A DNA stretch of 14,195 bases, from contig CAYPZL010000151.1 of assembly GCA_964415045.1 (NCBI GenBank), forward strand, positions 1 through 14,195, written 5' to 3'. The stretch comes from CAYPZL01 sp964415045 (lineage in GTDB: Bacteria; Planctomycetota; Phycisphaerae; Sedimentisphaerales; Anaerobacaceae). This document shows, piece by piece, positions 13,836 through 14,195 of this stretch. The position numbers were made by a program, and so were the translations under genes. Each line of letters begins with the position of its first letter. Position 1 is the first letter of the stretch. Under the pieces are notes generated by a model that saw only the letters and a program-made list of their open reading frames with translations, had not been told where the DNA came from and made no database searches.

Positions 13836-14195
13836 GCGTAAAAGGCGAATATGCAGAATTGGGCGGAGAAAATGTTGACCTTCTTCAGAGTTCTTCACCA
13901 TAGGCTGGATCCTCATATCCAGAAGCTTGGTCGAGGGGGGGAAAACGTGGATCGACGAGTATCGTCTCGTTCGGGACATCTGGACCGTACGCTTTCCGAC
14001 GTCAGCTGCGCAAGCACCGCTGACCTTGGTTGAACGCATTTTTATGACATTTCTGGTCTTTATCCGGTCTTGTTCCCTGTTCCACGTTGTTTACCTCTTT
14101 CATCACAGCATCTCTGGCTCCCTAATCTCAGAGTTCTATGTTCTCAAGTTGACTGATTTTTGTATTGGTTTTCATGCGGCCACCAGGAGTCGCTG
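13836..14195. other. right end without a recognisable gene
   Basis: I see no supported gene in this 360-base stretch. A 60-codon frame from 13851 has no family resemblance or clear ribosome-binding site. GC drops towards the right edge. A seven-G run lies near 13936. A TTGACT at about 14150 has no matching -10, so no promoter is claimed. Confidence 0.5.

Noticed and set aside
13551..14039. 162-codon minus-strand frame
   Set aside because: It runs antisense through the structured element and repeats; no ribosome site or domain supports it.

Overview
The window looks like a chromosomal stretch from a GC-rich bacterium, most likely a planctomycete of the Phycisphaerae/Sedimentisphaerales type. 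That placement is inferred from three things: a secreted protein with the 'IDLDPDTLNL' C-terminal domain common in that group, an 'alternative GlmU' beta-helix protein followed by an acyl carrier protein, and short degenerate intergenic repeats of the kind seen in planctomycete genomes. No rRNA, tRNA, CRISPR array or transposase gene was found.

Layout. Minus strand, 301-3366: a secreted protein of unknown function, a lipoprotein of the NamZ (DUF1343) exo-muramidase family, and a YhbS-like GNAT acetyltransferase. Plus strand, 3634-4904: an accessory gene of visibly lower GC. It encodes one polypeptide joining a DarT-type DNA ADP-ribosyltransferase toxin domain to a DarG-type macrodomain antitoxin. 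Its best promoter, ribosome-binding site and start codon do not lead into the toxin frame. They lead into a 19-codon ORF that overlaps the toxin start and carries an in-phase A_AAA_AAC heptamer, so a -1 slip would join the two frames. Minus strand, about 4970-5358: a frameshifted, internally deleted remnant of a rhamnogalacturonan acetylesterase-like SGNH hydrolase.

Plus strand, 5469-9831: a promoter, a beta-lactamase-family lipoprotein resembling AmiE, and 10 bases later a secreted GH38 alpha-mannosidase-like enzyme, closed by tandem rho-independent terminators. NamZ and AmiE-like proteins act together in muropeptide recycling in Bacillus subtilis. Here they sit on opposite sides of the toxin-antitoxin gene and the broken esterase.

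Plus strand, 9836-13295: a strong sigma70-type promoter and a roughly 190-base, highly structured non-coding RNA or leader, followed by an apparent operon of GlmU-like nucleotidyltransferase/acyltransferase, acyl carrier protein, and a short DRE-TIM metallolyase that may be a Re-citrate synthase. A long hairpin follows. The right end (13300-14195) has no convincing gene. It holds a cluster of short degenerate repeats and a structured element that may be the 5' remnant of a group II intron.

The most unusual part is the single-chain DarT-macrodomain gene with its overlapping leader ORF and slip site. The unidentified structured RNA before the GlmU-like operon comes second.
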